Assembly (NCBI RefSeq): GCF_030731045.1
Contig: NZ_JAVALS010000013.1
Span: forward strand, 17,153-81,152
Length of the DNA stretch: 64,000 bases
Source: Arthrobacter horti
GTDB lineage: Bacteria; Actinomycetota; Actinomycetes; Actinomycetales; Micrococcaceae
Direction of reading: 5' to 3'
Notes under the pieces: model-generated
Databases searched by the model: none
What the model was told of the DNA's origin: nothing
Seen by the model: only the letters and a program-made list of their open reading frames with translations
Made by a program: the position numbers and the translations under genes
Shown here: one piece after another, positions 1 to 8,667 of the stretch
Position numbering within the stretch: position 1 is the first letter of the stretch
Layout of the letters: each line of letters starts with the position of its first letter

Positions 1-217
1 TCATTGCGGAAACCCTCCGCCTCCTGGGGACCCGCGCTCAGGCGGGAGAAATCGAGAACGGGCAACGATTCGAGAGCCACTGCATTATTCCTATTCCACG
101 AGGATTTGCAAGCCAGAGCCTGTAGTGGCACCAATGTTACGCGCGGACGGGCCGCGACGGCAGGGCCGCTTCATGCAACGAAACGTTCGTCATCGTATTG
201 TTCCGGAGAACAGGAAA

Positions 218-271
218 GGCCCGGAATTTCCTGCCGAAGAACATGCGTTCAACGGTCGGAAACTCCGGGCC
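218..271 (-). terminator. possible weak terminator hairpin downstream of gatB
   Basis: Imperfect inverted repeat with 14-nt arms at 218-231 and 258-271, one mismatch and a 26-nt loop, lying just beyond the gatB stop codon on its transcribed side. The long loop and lack of a clear U-tract make this weak. In the rest of 1-292 I see no convincing gene or RNA. Confidence 0.25.
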
Positions 272-292
272 TCACCGAATTTCGAGGAAGAA

Positions 293-1801
293 TCAGCCTT
301 CCACGCCGAGCTTTTCGAGGATCAGCTCGCGGACGCGGCCGGCGTCGGCCTGGCCACGCGTGGCCTTCATGACACCGCCCACAATGGCGCCGATGGCCTG
401 GACCTTGCCACCGCGGATCTTCTCCGCCACGTCCGGCTGGGCGGCCAGGGCGGCGTCGATCGCTTCGAGGAGAGGGCCGTCGTCGGACACCACGGCCAGG
501 CCGCGGGCCGCCACGATCTCCTCCGGCGTGCCTTCACCGGCCAGGACGCCGTCCAGGACCTGGGAAGCCATCTTGTTGTTGATCTTGCCGCCGTCCACCA
601 GCGCCGCGACCTCCACCAGTACGGCGGGCGTGATGCCCAGCTCACCCGGCTCCACCTCGGCGGCCTTGGCGCGGCCCACGACCTCACCCATCCACCACTT
701 GCGGGCGGCGGCGGGCTTCAGGCCTGCGGCGACGGTCTCCTCGATCAGGTCCATGACGCCGGCGTTGACGACATCGCGGAACTCCAGGTCCGAGTAGGCC
801 CAGGCTGCCTTGAGACGCTTGCGGCGCTCGGCCGGCGGCTCGGGCAGCGTCGCGCGCAGCTCCTCCACCCACTCACGCGAGGCGACAACGGGCACCAGGT
901 CCGGCTCCGGGAAGTAACGGTAGTCGTCCGCATCGCTCTTGGGGCGGCCCGACGTCGTCGTGCGCGTGTCCTCGTGCCAGTGGCGCGTCTCCTGGACCAC
1001 CTTCTCACCGGCCTCCAGGACGGCGGCATGGCGCTGGATCTCAAAGCGCACGGCGTGCTCGACGGCGCGCAGCGAGTTCACGTTCTTGGTCTCCGAACGC
1101 GTGCCGAACTTCTCCTGGCCGATCGGCTTGAGGGAGACGTTGGCGTCGCAGCGGACGTTGCCGCGCTCCATGCGGGCGTCCGAGACGCCGAGGTTCTTCA
1201 CGATCTCGCGGACCGCGGCCACATAGGCCTTGGCCAGCTCCGGGGCGCGCTTGCCCGCGCCGACGATCGGCTTGGTGACGATCTCCACGAGCGGCACACC
1301 GGCACGGTTGTAGTCCACCAGGGAGTAGTCAGCGCCCTGGATGCGGCCCGCGGCGCCGCCCATGTGGGTCAGCTTGCCGGCGTCCTCCTCCATGTGCGCG
1401 CGCTCGATCTCCACGCGGAACACCTCGCCGTCCTCCAGCTCGATGTCCAGGTGGCCGTCGAACGCGATCGGCTCATCGTACTGGGAGGTCTGGAAGTTCT
1501 TCGGGGTGTCCGGGTAGAAGTAGTTCTTCCGGGCGAAGCGGCAGGTCTCGGCGATCTGGCAGTTCAGGGCCAGGCCGATCTTGATGGAGGACTCCACGGC
1601 GGCCTTGTTCACCACGGGCAGGACGCCGGGCAGGCCCAGGTCCACCTCGTTGACGTTGGTGTTGGGGTCATCGCCGAAGGCGTTCGGCGCGGAGGAGAAC
1701 ATCTTGGTCTTGGTGTTCAGCTCCACGTGCACCTCGAAGCCGAGCACGGGCTCGTACTTCTCGAAGGCGGAGTCGTAGTCCAGGATTTCGTCGACGGACA
1801 T
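293..1801 (-). CDS. gatB: Asp-tRNA(Asn)/Glu-tRNA(Gln) amidotransferase subunit B
   Basis: GatB, the tRNA-binding kinase subunit of the GatCAB complex. The complex converts misacylated Glu-tRNA(Gln) and/or Asp-tRNA(Asn) to Gln-tRNA/Asn-tRNA in the cytoplasm. The 502-residue product has the family N-terminus ([17 protein letters not shown] near residue 20), the conserved [11 protein letters not shown] motif in the middle, and a helical YqeY-like C-terminal tail ending ILEKLGVEG. The start is placed at MSVDEIL because its ATG overlaps the gatA TAA by one base (TAATG), giving coupled translation. An upstream in-frame extension to 1867 would run into gatA. It is the last gene of gatC-gatA-gatB. 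Length and order are normal. Confidence 0.96.
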   Translation of the reverse strand: MSVDEILDYDSAFEKYEPVLGFEVHVELNTKTKMFSSAPNAFGDDPNTNVNEVDLGLPGVLPVVNKAAVESSIKIGLALNCQIAETCRFARKNYFYPDTPKNFQTSQYDEPIAFDGHLDIELEDGEVFRVEIERAHMEEDAGKLTHMGGAAGRIQGADYSLVDYNRAGVPLVEIVTKPIVGAGKRAPELAKAYVAAVREIVKNLGVSDARMERGNVRCDANVSLKPIGQEKFGTRSETKNVNSLRAVEHAVRFEIQRHAAVLEAGEKVVQETRHWHEDTRTTTSGRPKSDADDYRYFPEPDLVPVVASREWVEELRATLPEPPAERRKRLKAAWAYSDLEFRDVVNAGVMDLIEETVAAGLKPAAARKWWMGEVVGRAKAAEVEPGELGITPAVLVEVAALVDGGKINNKMASQVLDGVLAGEGTPEEIVAARGLAVVSDDGPLLEAIDAALAAQPDVAEKIRGGKVQAIGAIVGGVMKATRGQADAGRVRELILEKLGVEG

Positions 1802-3327
1802 TACTTGGCACCTCCCAGGGCCTTCGAACCCAGCACCGGGGCCTGCGCCAGCAACGGGCCGCCCCACTTCTCTTCCAGCAGCGTCTCCAGCGCACCGGCG
1901 GCGCGGTACAGACGCTTGTCCTGACGCGCGGGCGCCAGGAACTGAATGCCCACCGGCAGACCGTCCTCATCCGCCAGGCCGCCGGGGATGGAGATGCCGG
2001 GGACGCCGGCCATGTTGGCCGGGATGGTGGCGACGTCGTTGAGGTACATGGCCAACGGGTCATTGAGCTTCTCCCCCAGCTTGAACGCCGTGGTGGGCGC
2101 CGTCGGGGAGATCAGCACATCCGCCTGGGCGAACGCGGCCTCGAAGTCGCGCTGGATGAGCGTGCGCACCTTCTGGGCCGAGCCGTAGTAGGCGTCGTAG
2201 TAGCCGGCGGACAGAGCGTAGGTGCCCAGGATGATGCGGCGCTTGACCTCAGGACCGAAGCCTGCGGCCCGCGTGGCGGCCATGACGCGCTCAATGGTCA
2301 TGGGTCCCTCTTCCGGCAGGACGCGCAGGCCGAAGCGCACGCCGTCGAACTTCGCCAGATTGGAGGAGACCTCGGACGGCATGATCAGGTAGTAGGCGCC
2401 CAGCGCGTACTGGAAGTTGGGGCAGGAGACCTCCACGATCTCCGCGCCCGCGGCCTTGAGCAGCTCAAGGGACTCATTGAAGCGGTTCTCGACGCCGGTC
2501 TGGTAACCCTCGCCGTGCAGCTCCTTGATGATGCCGATCTTCAGGCCCTTGACGTCGCCGTTGCGGGCGGCGTCGGCCAGCCCGGCCCAGGACTCCTGCA
2601 GGGAGGTGGAGTCGAACGGGTCATGCCCGCCGATCACCTCGTGCAGCAATGCGGAGTCGAGGACGTTGCGGGACACCGGGCCGATCTGGTCCAGGGAGGA
2701 CGCCATGGCGATGGCGCCGTAGCGGGACACGCCGCCGTAGGTGGGCTTCACGCCGACGGAACCGGTCACGGAGGCGGGCTGGCGAATGGAGCCGCCGGTG
2801 TCCGTGCCGAGGGCCAGGGGCGCCTCGAACGCGGCGACGGCGGCCGCAGAGCCACCGCCGGAGCCGCCCGGGATGCGGTCCAGGTCCCACGGGTTGCGGG
2901 TGGGGCCGTAGGCGGAGTGCTCCGTGGAGGAGCCCATGGCGAACTCGTCCAGGTTGGTCTTGCCGAGGATCGGCATCTTCGCGGCGCGCAGCTTCTTGAC
3001 GACGGTGGCGTCGTACGGGCTGTGCCAGCCTTCGAGGATCTTGGAGGCCGCGGTGGTCGGCTGGCCGACCGTGACGATCAGGTCCTTGACGGCGATCGGC
3101 ACACCGGCCAGGGCATGCAGCCCCTCGCCGGCGGCACGGGCGGCGTCGACTTCACCGGCGACGGCGAGCGCCTCCTGCGTGTTCACGTGCAGGAAGGCGT
3201 TCACCTCGCCGTCGACCTCCGCGATGCGGTCCAGGTGAGCCTGGGTGACCTCGACGGCGGAGAGCTCCTTGGCGGCCAGCTTCTCAGCGAGCTGCGCGGC
3301 GGTGGAGCGGATGATCTCCTGGTTCAT
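1801..3327 (-). CDS. gatA: Asp-tRNA(Asn)/Glu-tRNA(Gln) amidotransferase subunit A
   Basis: GatA, the glutaminase/amidase subunit that releases ammonia from glutamine and channels it to GatB. The 508-residue protein carries the amidase signature: the catalytic Lys in AVKDLI (about residue 82), the Gly/Ser-rich stretch [13 protein letters not shown], and the Ser of [12 protein letters not shown]. These are the parts of the Ser-cisSer-Lys triad. Length is typical. It starts 3 nt after the gatC stop and its stop overlaps the gatB start, so the three genes are a translationally coupled operon. Confidence 0.97.
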   Translation of the reverse strand: MNQEIIRSTAAQLAEKLAAKELSAVEVTQAHLDRIAEVDGEVNAFLHVNTQEALAVAGEVDAARAAGEGLHALAGVPIAVKDLIVTVGQPTTAASKILEGWHSPYDATVVKKLRAAKMPILGKTNLDEFAMGSSTEHSAYGPTRNPWDLDRIPGGSGGGSAAAVAAFEAPLALGTDTGGSIRQPASVTGSVGVKPTYGGVSRYGAIAMASSLDQIGPVSRNVLDSALLHEVIGGHDPFDSTSLQESWAGLADAARNGDVKGLKIGIIKELHGEGYQTGVENRFNESLELLKAAGAEIVEVSCPNFQYALGAYYLIMPSEVSSNLAKFDGVRFGLRVLPEEGPMTIERVMAATRAAGFGPEVKRRIILGTYALSAGYYDAYYGSAQKVRTLIQRDFEAAFAQADVLISPTAPTTAFKLGEKLNDPLAMYLNDVATIPANMAGVPGISIPGGLADEDGLPVGIQFLAPARQDKRLYRAAGALETLLEEKWGGPLLAQAPVLGSKALGGAK

Positions 3328-3330
3328 GGC

Positions 3331-3627
3331 TTACTCCTCATCCAGGATCGCGGGGACCTTGAAGCGGTTCTCGGCGGCGTCCGGCGCGCCGGAGAGCGCC
3401 TGCTCCACGGTGAGGACGTGTCCCACCACATCCTCGCGGAACACATTGTTCAGCGGGATGGGGTGCGAGGTGGCGGGGACATCGGCCCCGGCGGCCTCGC
3501 TGACGGACTTCACGGAGTCGACGATGACGGCCAGTTCCCCGGCCATACGGTCAAGCTCCTCATTGCTCATCTCAAGGTGAGCGAGACGCGCCAGATGCGC
3601 GACGTCGTCACGAGTGATTGCAGCCAT
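3331..3627 (-). CDS. gatC: Asp-tRNA(Asn)/Glu-tRNA(Gln) amidotransferase subunit C
   Basis: GatC, the small subunit that wraps around and stabilises GatA in the amidotransferase complex. The product has 98 residues, the usual size, beginning MAAITRDDVAHLARLAHLEM and continuing with the family's amphipathic helix and VDSVKSV segment. The start at 3627 is chosen because a good AGGGGAGA ribosome-binding site lies just upstream; the longer in-frame extension to 3699 has no family similarity. First gene of the gat operon; its promoter should lie in 3628-3728, shared with the divergent acetyltransferase. Confidence 0.95.
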   Translation of the reverse strand: MAAITRDDVAHLARLAHLEMSNEELDRMAGELAVIVDSVKSVSEAAGADVPATSHPIPLNNVFREDVVGHVLTVEQALSGAPDAAENRFKVPAILDEE

Positions 3628-3716
3628 GGATCTCCCCTGCAATTGGTGAAAAGGTTTCCTGGCCAGTTTAGTCGTCAATCCGCGGCCCGCTTCCCACACC
3701 GCGGCGCGGTGGTTCC

Positions 3717-3731
3717 TAGGATGGAGGTATG
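3717..3731 (+). promoter_or_regulatory. putative leaderless -10 element for the GNAT gene
   Basis: TAGGAT (TAnnnT type) at 3717-3722 ends six bases before the ATG at 3729. The predicted transcript would start at or next to the start codon. No strong -35 box is visible. The GGAGGT next to the ATG is too close to act as a normal Shine-Dalgarno site. Confidence 0.4.
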
Positions 3732-4274
3732 CAACCGCGCCTGGAAGACGAAGTGCTCCGGATCCCCACCTTGGCCGATGTGCCTCGAATCCACGAGCTC
3801 TACAGCGACCCCCGGGTGTGGGAACACGCGCCGCGCGGCAGGCACGTCACGTTGGAGTCCACGCGTGCCCTGGTGGAGTACTTCATCACTTGCTGGGAAC
3901 GGGACGGTTTGGGCCCGTGGCTGGTGGAGGACAAGGCGAGCGGACGGCTCCTGGGAACGTGCGGCTGCACGCTCCGGAACAACGCCCACTGGAACCTCGG
4001 GTACCGCTTCACGCCCGCGGCACAGGGCCGGGGCCTGGCGACGAAGGTCGCCCGGCTGGCTCTGGCCGCCGCGGCCGAGGCGAACGGCGCACTACCCCGG
4101 GTGGCCTCCATTCTGGAACACAATCACGCCTCCGTCCGGGTCGCCACCCGCGTCGGCCTCACGCTGCGGTTCCGCGGGAACGACGACGACGGCCAGGAAC
4201 CGCACGCCATGAGGCTCCTCTACGCGGACCGCCGGCTGGATGAGGAGATGGTGAGCCTGGTGCTGGGGCGGTGA
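3729..4274 (+). CDS. GNAT-family N-acetyltransferase (RimJ/RimL-like)
   Basis: Probable acetyl-CoA-dependent N-acetyltransferase, 181 residues. The N-terminus (LRIPTLADVPRIHELYSD) and the acetyl-CoA pyrophosphate-binding loop RFTPAAQGRGLATKVARLAL (about residues 97-116) are typical of the RimJ/RimL branch, as is the later EHNHASVRVATRVGL helix. The substrate cannot be read from sequence. It stands alone, divergent from gatC and convergent with the citrate transporter, and is followed by a long palindrome that may terminate both transcripts. Members of this branch modify ribosomal proteins, amino acids or small amines. Confidence 0.85.
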   Translation: MQPRLEDEVLRIPTLADVPRIHELYSDPRVWEHAPRGRHVTLESTRALVEYFITCWERDGLGPWLVEDKASGRLLGTCGCTLRNNAHWNLGYRFTPAAQGRGLATKVARLALAAAAEANGALPRVASILEHNHASVRVATRVGLTLRFRGNDDDGQEPHAMRLLYADRRLDEEMVSLVLGR

Positions 4275-4292
4275 GAGGCCCTGCCAACACAC

Positions 4293-4349
4293 TGAGTGCT
4301 CAGTTGTGGCGACTTCCCTCGGGGAAATGCCGCCACAACTGAGCACTCA
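4293..4349. terminator. long perfect palindrome between convergent genes (bidirectional terminator or REP-like unit)
   Basis: Two perfectly complementary 19-nt arms at 4293-4311 and 4331-4349. The spacer itself contains a second TTCCC/GGGAA stem. The element fills the gap between the GNAT gene (+) and the citrate transporter gene (-), so it could terminate both. No long T-tract follows on either side. The size and perfection of the arms also fit a repeated extragenic palindrome. Confidence 0.6.
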
Positions 4350-4369
4350 ATGATGGGGGGTGCCCGGCG

Positions 4370-5821
4370 TCAGTGCCCGATGCCGATGGCTCCCGTCAGC
4401 ACGCCCACCACGAGCATCACCAGGGACACCACGGCGGAGCGCCACAGGACCTTCTTGTGGTGATCGCCCAGGTCCACCTTGGCCAGCGAGACCAGCAGGA
4501 GGATCGCAGGGACCAGCGGGGACTGCATGTGGAACGGCTGACCGGTGATCGAAGCACGGGCCATGTCCGCGGCGCCCAGGCCATAGTGACCGGCCGTCTC
4601 GCTCAGGATCGGCAGGACGCCGAAGTAGAACGCGTCGTTGCTCATGAAGAACGTCATGGGGATGCTCAGCAGGCCGGTGATGACGGCCATGAACGGACCC
4701 ATGCTGGCGGGGATGATGTCCACGAGCCACTCGGACATGGCCTTCACCATGCCGGTGCCGCTCAGCACGCCGGTCAGGACTGCCGCGGCCATCACCATGC
4801 TCACCACGGCCACGATCGACTGCCCGTGTGCCACAAGCGCCCCGGCCTGATCCTTCACGCGCGGGAAGTTCACCAGAAGCGCGATCGCGGCACCCACCAT
4901 GAACACGTACGGCAGCGGCAGCACATCCAGGACCAGCAGGACCATGATGGCTGCGGTCAGGGCGAAGTTGAACCAGATCAGCTTGGGACGCAGGGTCTCA
5001 CGCGTGGGATCCAGCGCGGTGTCGGCCAGGGTGCCGGCGCCGGCGGAGGAGCCGCCACCGGGGGTGATCTTCTCCAGCAGCGCGGTGCGGGTGCCCACGC
5101 GGCCGCCGCTCGCCTTGGAGAGGGCGGAACCGTTCTTGACGTCGACGACGTCGATGGCCGTCCCGCCGTCGTACGCCGCCGCGGCGCCCCAGCGCTCCGG
5201 CTCGGCGACCATGAGACGCTTGCGCTCCATCAGGCCCAGGCTCCAGGAGAACACCAGGACCACCACGAGGCCGGCCAGCAGGCCGGGGACCATGGGCACG
5301 AAGACCTCGTTGACGTTGAGCTTCAGCGCGGAGGCGGCACGGGCCGTGGGACCGCCCCAGGGCAGGATGTTCATGGTGCCGTTGGCCAGGCCCGCCACAC
5401 AGGTCAGGACCACGGGGCTCATCTTCAGGCGCAGGTACACGGGCAGCATGGCGGCCGTGGTGAGGATGAAGGTGGTGGAGCCGTCGCCGTCCAGGGAGAC
5501 CGCCATGGCCAGGACCGCGGTGCCCAGGACCACCTTGGCCGGGTCGTTGCCCAGCTTGCGGAGGATGAAACGGACCAGCGGGTCGAAGAGCCCCACATCG
5601 ATCATGGTGCCGAAGTAGATGATGGCGAACATGAGCAGGGCGGCCGTGGAGGTCATGGACTTCATGGACGTCATGACCATGTCCCCGATGCCGAGGCCGG
5701 CTCCGGCGAAGAGCCCGAAGATGGTGGGGACCAGGATGAGCGCCAGCACCGGCGTCATCTTCTTGGTCATGATCAGAACCATGAACACCGCGATCATGGC
5801 GAAGCCGAGCAGGACTGGCAT
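4370..5821 (-). CDS. CitMHS-family citrate-metal:H+ symporter
   Basis: Integral membrane transporter for metal-complexed citrate. Bacillus CitM and CitH of this family take up Mg-citrate and Ca-citrate with protons. The 483-residue product is hydrophobic throughout, with about 11-12 predicted helices, starting MPVLLGFAMIAVFMVLIM. Later segments such as LDGDGSTTFILTTAAMLPVY and LPWGGPTARAASAL resemble conserved ion-transporter loops. A polar, Gly/Ser-rich cytoplasmic loop lies near residues 240-280. The start at 5821 is supported by AAAGGAG eight bases upstream. It is divergent from a CitA/CitB-like two-component system, which supports regulated uptake of citrate or a related tricarboxylate. 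The metal preference cannot be read from the sequence. Confidence 0.88.
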   Translation of the reverse strand: MPVLLGFAMIAVFMVLIMTKKMTPVLALILVPTIFGLFAGAGLGIGDMVMTSMKSMTSTAALLMFAIIYFGTMIDVGLFDPLVRFILRKLGNDPAKVVLGTAVLAMAVSLDGDGSTTFILTTAAMLPVYLRLKMSPVVLTCVAGLANGTMNILPWGGPTARAASALKLNVNEVFVPMVPGLLAGLVVVLVFSWSLGLMERKRLMVAEPERWGAAAAYDGGTAIDVVDVKNGSALSKASGGRVGTRTALLEKITPGGGSSAGAGTLADTALDPTRETLRPKLIWFNFALTAAIMVLLVLDVLPLPYVFMVGAAIALLVNFPRVKDQAGALVAHGQSIVAVVSMVMAAAVLTGVLSGTGMVKAMSEWLVDIIPASMGPFMAVITGLLSIPMTFFMSNDAFYFGVLPILSETAGHYGLGAADMARASITGQPFHMQSPLVPAILLLVSLAKVDLGDHHKKVLWRSAVVSLVMLVVGVLTGAIGIGH

Positions 5822-5928
5822 CCGTGCGCTCCTTTGCTGAAAGTCGTCTGCGCCACACCGCTGTGACGCTCGCCACCACCGTAGGGTGGCGTGGATCACG
5901 CCCCGGGCTTAAGTGCGCTTGATCCGGG

Positions 5929-5964
5929 TTGAGCTTGTTGAGCGCGTTCTGCTCATTTAGCTCA
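5929..5964. promoter_or_regulatory. four-part dyad, putative response-regulator operator
   Basis: TTGAGC occurs at 5929-5934 and 5938-5943, followed by inverted copies TGCTCA at 5950-5955 and AGCTCA at 5959-5964. The start-to-start spacing is 9, 12 and 9 bases, giving a symmetric array. It lies in the divergent region between the citrate transporter and the sensor kinase gene and overlaps the -35 region expected for TAGGCT (5979-5984), a possible -10 for the kinase. The neighbouring CitB-like regulator is the natural candidate ligand. Confidence 0.55.
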
Positions 5965-6004
5965 GGGCGTTTCTGGGGTAGGCTCCCGTGCCGAAGGGGG
6001 TCCC

Positions 6005-7717
6005 ATGCGAACACCGAAGTTCTCCACCCAGACGCTGCTGCTCCAGCTCGCCGTGGTGCTCCTGACCGTCCTGCTCTTCGCCGTGGCGGTGGGCGTGATC
6101 CTGATGGAGCGGATCACGCAGGACGCCGAACAACGGGCCCTGACACTCGCCCGGACCGTCGCCGCGCAGCCGGAGGTCCGCCAGGAGGTGGCCCGGATCA
6201 GTGCCAAGGAGGGCACTCCCCCGGCCTCGGACCTGGACGACGGTCCCCTCGAAGCACTCGCCGAATCGGCCCGGCAGCGCACCGGCGCACTGTTCGTGGT
6301 CATCACGGATGAGACCGGCGTCCGCCTCGCCCACCCCGACCCGCAGCGGCTCGCGGAGAAGGTCAGCACGGACCCTTCCGAGGCCCTCGGCGGCAAGGAG
6401 GTGGTCACCCGCAACACCGGCACGCTGGGCCCCTCGGCAGGGGCGAAGGTCCCCGTCTACTCCCCCGGCCGCGCTCAGGGCGGGCCCGACGGCGTCGTCG
6501 GCGTCGTGAGCGTCGGCTTCGAGCGGGAGCCACTCGGCCAGGCACTGCTCGAGTCCTCGGCGCCGGTGGCACTGACGGCGTGCGGAGCGTTCGCAGTCGG
6601 GGTGTTCGCGTCCATGCTGCTGCGCAAGAGACTCCGGCGGCTCACCCTGGGCATGGAGCCCGAGGAGCTGACCACGCTGGTCCAGGACCAGGTGGCCGTC
6701 CTGGAGACGACACATGAGGGCGTGATCGGCATCGGCCGGAGCGGCCGGATCACCGTGGTCAACGCCACCGCCCAGGAGCTCCTGGGCCTGCCGGCACTGC
6801 ACGGCGCGGTCTGGTCTGATGCACCCGTCCCAGAAGCCCTCCGCACGCTGACCCGCGACGACGCCGCCGAGGAGGATGTCCTGGAACTCGTGGCCGGGGC
6901 ACGCGTCCTGCTGGCCACGGCGCGCAAGGCGGTGCACGACGGCGAGGACCTCGGCTGGGTGGTCTTCCTGCGGGACCGCACGGAGCTGGCGCAGCTGACG
7001 CGGCAGCTGGAGTCGGTCAGCACCATGAGTTCGGCGCTCCGCGCCCAGCGCCACGAGTTCGCCAATCAGCTGCACACGATCACGGGTCTGCTCGATCTCG
7101 GCGAGACGGGGCGCGCGTCCGAGTACGTGCACCGGCTCGTGCAGACCGGGCCGCTGGAGTTCCCCGTTGACGGCCTGGAACGCCTGTCCGAGCCGTACCT
7201 CCAGGCGTTCATCGGCGCCAAGGGCATCCGGGCCCGCGAGCGCGGCGTGGCATTGCGGATCGGCGAGGACACCTTCGTCCGGGGCGCGGTCAAGGCGCCC
7301 CAGGACGTGACCACGGTGCTGGGCAATCTGATCGACAACTCCATCAACGCGGCCGTGTCCGCCACGGACGTGGACCCGGCAGACGGCCGCTGGGTCCGGG
7401 TGGACCTTCTGGATGAGCCAGGCCCGGTACCCACGGACGGCTCACCCCGGCTGGGGACGCTGCACGCCGTGGTGGCCGATTCCGGGGACGGCGTGGCCGA
7501 ACCGGAGCGCCTGTTCGAGGAGGGATACACCGCCTCTCAGGTTCCCGGCCAGGGGCTGGGACTCAAGCTCGCCCAGGAGCTGGCCCTGCGCCGCGGCGGC
7601 GAGCTCAGACTGCTGGAGGCCGGGGGCGCGGCATCCGCGGGAGCCGGGTCCGGTGCGGTGTTCGCCGTGCGGCTGCCCACCGCGATGATCTTCGATGTTC
7701 CCCAGGAGGACGTATGA
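6005..7717 (+). CDS. CitA/DcuS-family sensor histidine kinase
   Basis: Membrane sensor kinase, 570 residues, likely sensing extracellular citrate or another di/tricarboxylate. Order: TM1 (about residues 12-33), an extracytoplasmic sensor domain (about 35-175), TM2 (about 180-203), a cytoplasmic PAS domain (about 215-320), a short Spo0B-type dimerisation helix with RAQRHEFANQLH (phosphoacceptor His350), and a HATPase domain with NLIDNSINAA (N box), DSGDGV (G1) and GQGLGLKLAQ (G2). This is the LytTR/CitA-type layout. A strong RBS (AAGGGGG) precedes the ATG. It overlaps the regulator gene by four bases (ATGA) and is divergent from the citrate transporter, its likely target. Confidence 0.92.
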   Translation: MRTPKFSTQTLLLQLAVVLLTVLLFAVAVGVILMERITQDAEQRALTLARTVAAQPEVRQEVARISAKEGTPPASDLDDGPLEALAESARQRTGALFVVITDETGVRLAHPDPQRLAEKVSTDPSEALGGKEVVTRNTGTLGPSAGAKVPVYSPGRAQGGPDGVVGVVSVGFEREPLGQALLESSAPVALTACGAFAVGVFASMLLRKRLRRLTLGMEPEELTTLVQDQVAVLETTHEGVIGIGRSGRITVVNATAQELLGLPALHGAVWSDAPVPEALRTLTRDDAAEEDVLELVAGARVLLATARKAVHDGEDLGWVVFLRDRTELAQLTRQLESVSTMSSALRAQRHEFANQLHTITGLLDLGETGRASEYVHRLVQTGPLEFPVDGLERLSEPYLQAFIGAKGIRARERGVALRIGEDTFVRGAVKAPQDVTTVLGNLIDNSINAAVSATDVDPADGRWVRVDLLDEPGPVPTDGSPRLGTLHAVVADSGDGVAEPERLFEEGYTASQVPGQGLGLKLAQELALRRGGELRLLEAGGAASAGAGSGAVFAVRLPTAMIFDVPQEDV

Positions 7718-8394
7718 GCCAGGATTTCACCGTGCTGATCGTGGACGACGACTTCCACGTGGCCTCCCTGCATTCCAGCTACGTGGCGTCCGTCCCCGGT
7801 TTCACGGTGGCGGGGCACGCGGGAAACGCCCAGCAGGCCCTGCAGGCATTCCACTCGCTGCGCCCGGACCTGGTACTGCTGGACGTCTATCTGCCGGACG
7901 GCTCCGGCCTGGACGTGCTGCGGCAGCTGGACTGCGACGTCATCATGCTCAGCGCCGCAGCGGACGCCACGTCCCTCCGGATGGCGTTCCGCCGTGGCGC
8001 CCTGGCCTACCTGCTCAAGCCGTTCGGACCGGAGGACCTGGCGCAGCGGCTGCGGTCCTACGCCCGGTACCGCCGCTTGCTGGACCGCGCGACGTCGCTG
8101 GACCAGGAGGCGGTGGAGCGGGCACGCCGGGCACTGCTGGGCGGGGAGGCCGCCGTGGTCGCGGCCCCTGCTCGCACCCGGAGCGCCACGGAGCAGACGA
8201 TCCTGGAGGCCCTGGCCGGCGCGGCGGGCCGGCCCGAGGCCCTCTCAGCCCTGGAGGTCGCCCGGCAAGTGGGCGTCTCCCGCGCCACCGCCCAGCGCTA
8301 TCTCTCTGCACTGGCCGACGACGGCGCGGTGGGGATCCAGCTGCGCTACGGCACCACGGGGCGTCCGGAGCACCGCTACGCGCGGCGACCGTAA
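7714..8394 (+). CDS. CitB/DcuR-family response regulator
   Basis: Two-component response regulator, 226 residues, partner of the upstream kinase (ATGA overlap). The receiver domain (1-125) has the acidic pocket VDDD (residues 10-13) and the phosphoacceptor Asp57 in VLLDVYLPDG. The conserved Ser/Thr corresponds to S in MLSAA, and the Lys to LLKPF. The C-terminal half ends in a winged-helix-like segment (ALEVARQVGVSRATAQRYLSALADDGAV) typical of the CitB output domain. It probably binds the TTGAGC/GCTCA dyad at 5929-5964 and activates the citrate transporter. Confidence 0.92.
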   Translation: MSQDFTVLIVDDDFHVASLHSSYVASVPGFTVAGHAGNAQQALQAFHSLRPDLVLLDVYLPDGSGLDVLRQLDCDVIMLSAAADATSLRMAFRRGALAYLLKPFGPEDLAQRLRSYARYRRLLDRATSLDQEAVERARRALLGGEAAVVAAPARTRSATEQTILEALAGAAGRPEALSALEVARQVGVSRATAQRYLSALADDGAVGIQLRYGTTGRPEHRYARRP

Positions 8395-8431
8395 CGTCCC
8401 CGATTGTTACCTGCCACCCTGTCCCAATCCG

Positions 8432-8496
8432 TTGACCCCGCCCGGGGGCGACTGTAACCTGAGTCACACATAACTGATATATCAAAGATGTATCAG
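8432..8496 (+). promoter_or_regulatory. putative promoter, CRP-like site and operator dyad of the betaine ABC operon
   Basis: TTGACC (8432-8437) and TAACCT (8455-8460), spaced by 17 bases, make a plausible sigma-A-type promoter. TGTAA-N6-TCACA at 8453-8468 resembles a CRP/GlxR half-site pair and covers the -10 box. Just downstream, two 10-nt arms at 8474-8483 and 8487-8496 form a dyad with one mismatch and a 3-nt spacer. The layout suggests repression at the promoter. Confidence 0.5.
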
Positions 8497-8526
8497 CGAG
8501 AGATTACTCTTCGGACAGGAGTGCAG

Positions 8527-8667
8527 ATGTCGATGAGTGAGACCGGCCCAGTTGTGGCAAGGCCCCGCCTCGTTTCCCAAGATCCGCCGGCGACGCCATC
8601 GTCCGGGCCACGGCGCCCCACGCAGCCCCGAACGCCACAACTCCCCCACGTCAAGGAGCCGTCATGA
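8527..8667 (+). CDS. short ORF (46 aa), possible coupled leader peptide
   Basis: Small ORF with ATG at 8527 preceded by a good AGGAG (8516-8520) and ending in a TGA that overlaps the ABC ATPase ATG (ATGA). The predicted peptide is Pro/Arg/Ser-rich, beginning [16 protein letters not shown], with no recognisable domain, signal peptide or TM segment. The overlap suggests that its translation could deliver ribosomes to the ATPase start, which also has its own AAGGAG at 8655-8660. It may equally be a non-functional 5' leader. I cannot assign a function. Confidence 0.4.
   Translation: MSMSETGPVVARPRLVSQDPPATPSSGPRRPTQPRTPQLPHVKEPS

Noticed and set aside
1..292. tRNA or small RNA downstream of gatB
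   Set aside because: I could not form a cloverleaf or other convincing RNA fold; only a weak imperfect hairpin is visible.
125..1924. 599-codon plus-strand open frame
   Set aside because: Antisense to gatB/gatA, low-complexity His/Gly/Asp-rich translation without domains; typical shadow in high-GC DNA.
2515..4212. 565-codon plus-strand open frame
   Set aside because: Antisense to gatA/gatC and then in the wrong frame over the GNAT gene; composition is that of a shadow.
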